Both the position numbers and the translations under genes were made by a program. The notes below the pieces were generated by a model, which worked only from the letters and a program-made list of their open reading frames with translations, was not told the DNA's origin and did no database searches. Shown piece after piece: positions 5,801 through 7,827 of a DNA stretch of 7,827 nucleotides. How positions within the stretch are numbered: position 1 is the first letter of the stretch; each line of letters begins with the position of its first letter. The DNA is from Bacteroidota bacterium (lineage in GTDB: Bacteria; Bacteroidota; Bacteroidia; B-17B0; Aurantibacillaceae), in contig JANYGR010000501.1 of NCBI GenBank assembly GCA_025359355.1, positions 1 to 7,827 of the forward strand, read 5' to 3'.

Positions 5801-7827
5801 ATGAAAACAAAAAATACTCTATTAGTACTTTCTCTTATTATTTCTATATCAATCAAAGCCGACGAAGGCATGTGGTTACCACAGCTTTTAAACGCAATGA
5901 ATATTAAGGACATGAAAAAGAACGGTTTAAAATTAACGGCCGAACAGATTTATAGCGTTAATAAATCGAGTATGAAAGATGCTATTGTTCAGTTTGCAGG
6001 CGGTTGTACAGCAGAGATTGTTTCTAATCAAGGATTAATGATAACTAATCATCATTGTGGATATTCAGCGATTGCATATCATAGTACTGTGCAAAAAGAT
6101 TATTTAACGAATGGTTTTTGGGCTATGAATAAAAGCGAAGAAGTTTACACACCTAATTTAGTTGCAACAATTATTAATCGTATTGAGGATGTAACTGCTA
6201 AAGTATTAAAAGGCGTTACCCCTACTCTAACTGAAGTAAAAAAAGATTCAATCACAAAAGCTAATATCAAGCTAATAGAAAAAGAAAGTATCGCTGGCAC
6301 TCACTACGAATCTTTTATTCGCCCTTTCTTTTATGGAAATGAATATTATTTATTTGTGGTAGAAACGTTTAAAGATGTTCGTATGGTTGGAGCACCACCT
6401 TCGGCTATTGGTAAGTTTGGTGGAGAAACCGATAACTGGATGTGGCCACGTCACAATGCTGATTTTTCTGTATTTCGTATTTATGCCAACAAAGACAATA
6501 AGCCCGCAGAATATAGCCAAGATAATGTGCCTTATACTCCCAAACACGTTGTGCCAATTTCATTAAAAGGATACAATGAAGGTGATTTTACAATGGTGTA
6601 TGGTTTTCCTGGACGTACTCAAGAGTATTTATCGAGCTTTGCCGTTGATATGATTATGACTGAAAGTGATCCATTAAAAGTATCTCTTCGCGAAAAAAGA
6701 TTAAACATTATGAATGAAGATATGCTCAAGAGTGATACAGTTCGCTTAGCTTATGCTAATAAATATGCAAGTGTTGCTAATTATTATAAAAAATGGATGG
6801 GCGAAATGCTAGGATTAAAAAAATACGACGCTGTTGCTAAAAAACAATTATTCGAAAAACAATTTTCTGATGCGATTAATGCGGATCCAATAATGAAAGG
6901 CAAATATGAAAATATATTTCCGCAGTTACAAAAATTATATAGTGATTATAAAACATTAAATAAACAAGTAGATTATTATAACGAATGCTTAATGGCTATA
7001 GATGCCTTCTATTACTCACGAAATTACGCAACCCTATTCAACGAATTAAAGAAAAAACAAAAAGGTTTAACTAACACATTTGACAAAACCTTAGAAGAAT
7101 ATAAAAAACTTGGCTTTTTTAAAAATTACAATAAGGCCACTGATATTAAAATCTGTGAAGCAATGCTTACCGAATACATCAAAGGAGTACCCTCTGGAAA
7201 TAGGCCTTTGGTTTTAGATTCATTTATTATAGCTAATAATTCGGATGCTAAAAAAATGACAGAATTTTTATACACGAACACAAGTTACGTGGATAAATCA
7301 AAGACGGAACTTATGCTGACAGATTTTGAAAAATACGCTAACTTATACGAACGAGATCCTGTGTATTATCTTGCTAATGCGATCGTTAAACATTATGCAA
7401 CCTCTATATTTCCTCAATTTCACTATGACGAACGTGAAATAACAGAAACACAAAAATTATATGTTCAAGCTCAACGCGAATTATTTAAAGATAAAAAATT
7501 TTATCCGGATGCAAATTCAACCTTGCGAATAGCTTATGGTAAAGTAAATAGCTATAAACCAAAAGATGGTGTTGAATACAAATATTATACTACATTAGAT
7601 GGTATTATGGAAAAAGAAATTGTGGGCGATGAAGAATTTTCTGTACCAACTAAACTCAAAGAATTATATAAAACTAAAGATTATGGACAGTATGCTAACA
7701 AAGACGGAAAACTTCAAGTAGCCTTTACTGCAAGTAATCATACGACCGGTGGTAATAGCGGAAGCCCAGTTTTTAATGCTAAAGGAGAACTAATAGGTAC
7801 TAATTTCGATCGTAACTGGGAAGGCAC
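5801..7827 (+). CDS. Asp/Glu-specific dipeptidyl-peptidase, S46 family (DPP11-like), 3' end outside the window
   Basis: Secreted chymotrypsin-fold serine peptidase that removes N-terminal dipeptides, probably in the periplasm; 675 codons plus 2 nt are present, against about 720 residues for the family. The signal peptide is 1-20 (LLVLSLIISISIKA|DEG). The catalytic triad is visible: H85 in TNHHCGY, D221 in RHNADFS and S653 in GGNSGSPV. C69 and C86 could form the disulfide near the His. N212 and W213 in DNWMWPRH are the expected contacts for the substrate N-terminus. Between D221 and S653 lies the family's helical domain, which covers the active site. At S+18 the residue is Arg (NFDRNWEG, R671), equivalent to Arg673 of Porphyromonas DPP11, which selects Asp/Glu at P1; DPP7 has Gly there. 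ATG 5801 is chosen because it gives the signal peptide; the preceding sequence is A/T-rich without Shine-Dalgarno. It has its own leader after a terminator, so it starts a separate unit. No frameshift was seen. Confidence 0.95.
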   Translation, partial: MKTKNTLLVLSLIISISIKADEGMWLPQLLNAMNIKDMKKNGLKLTAEQIYSVNKSSMKDAIVQFAGGCTAEIVSNQGLMITNHHCGYSAIAYHSTVQKDYLTNGFWAMNKSEEVYTPNLVATIINRIEDVTAKVLKGVTPTLTEVKKDSITKANIKLIEKESIAGTHYESFIRPFFYGNEYYLFVVETFKDVRMVGAPPSAIGKFGGETDNWMWPRHNADFSVFRIYANKDNKPAEYSQDNVPYTPKHVVPISLKGYNEGDFTMVYGFPGRTQEYLSSFAVDMIMTESDPLKVSLREKRLNIMNEDMLKSDTVRLAYANKYASVANYYKKWMGEMLGLKKYDAVAKKQLFEKQFSDAINADPIMKGKYENIFPQLQKLYSDYKTLNKQVDYYNECLMAIDAFYYSRNYATLFNELKKKQKGLTNTFDKTLEEYKKLGFFKNYNKATDIKICEAMLTEYIKGVPSGNRPLVLDSFIIANNSDAKKMTEFLYTNTSYVDKSKTELMLTDFEKYANLYERDPVYYLANAIVKHYATSIFPQFHYDEREITETQKLYVQAQRELFKDKKFYPDANSTLRIAYGKVNSYKPKDGVEYKYYTTLDGIMEKEIVGDEEFSVPTKLKELYKTKDYGQYANKDGKLQVAFTASNHTTGGNSGSPVFNAKGELIGTNFDRNWEG

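Noticed and set aside
6350..6566. Two opposed short frames (6350-6547 - and 6375-6566 +)
   Set aside because: Both lie in the peptidase coding sequence across the catalytic Asp region, in wrong frames and without motifs.

Overview
The window is AT-rich chromosomal DNA that reads as Bacteroidota (Flavobacteriia or Sphingobacteriia-like; I cannot go lower than phylum with confidence). The evidence is an S46 dipeptidyl-peptidase of the DPP11 type, an LpxK of Bacteroidota style, a trimeric-type purine nucleoside phosphorylase, a Ser/Gln signal-peptide end typical of the phylum, and start codons preceded by A/T-rich sequence with no Shine-Dalgarno motif. All five genes lie on the + strand. No tRNA, rRNA, CRISPR array, insertion sequence or phage gene was seen.

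Layout: 1-175 is non-coding leader. 176-2632 encodes an exported 818-residue protein. Its N-terminal beta-sandwich and C-terminal module are separated by a 440-residue Ala/Lys/Asp-rich helical rod, and the rod is bracketed by two related TPR-like hairpins. Nine nucleotides later, 2642-3619 encodes a class I SAM-dependent methyltransferase with an N-terminal CxxC...CxxC zinc-ribbon-like segment. After a 117-nt AT-rich gap, 3737-4819 is lpxK (tetraacyldisaccharide 4'-kinase, GTG start). It overlaps by 41 nt the purine nucleoside phosphorylase gene at 4779-5594. A strong hairpin terminator at 5609-5645 closes that pair. The 5646-5800 leader carries several short symmetrical elements. 5801-7827 is a secreted S46 peptidase cut by the window end about 45 residues short of the usual family length.

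Functionally the window mixes envelope work (lipid A phosphorylation, an exported rod protein, probably a small-molecule or glycan methyltransferase) with salvage and nutrition (purine salvage, periplasmic release of acidic dipeptides). Likely transcription units are 176-3619, 3737-5594 and 5801 onward.

The most unusual content is the rod of the first gene. Its ten units have lengths that fit a simple rule of 33 + 5a + 23b residues, with 5-residue insertions in the first six units and 23-residue insertions in the next three. This suggests an evolving, length-variable periplasmic spacer. Other points are a methyltransferase start that coincides with a REP-like TTCGACTTCGCTCA sequence, an Asn-to-Asp change at the base-specificity position of the phosphorylase, and an Arg in the peptidase that predicts acidic-residue specificity. 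I found no evidence of a complete new defence or mobile system.
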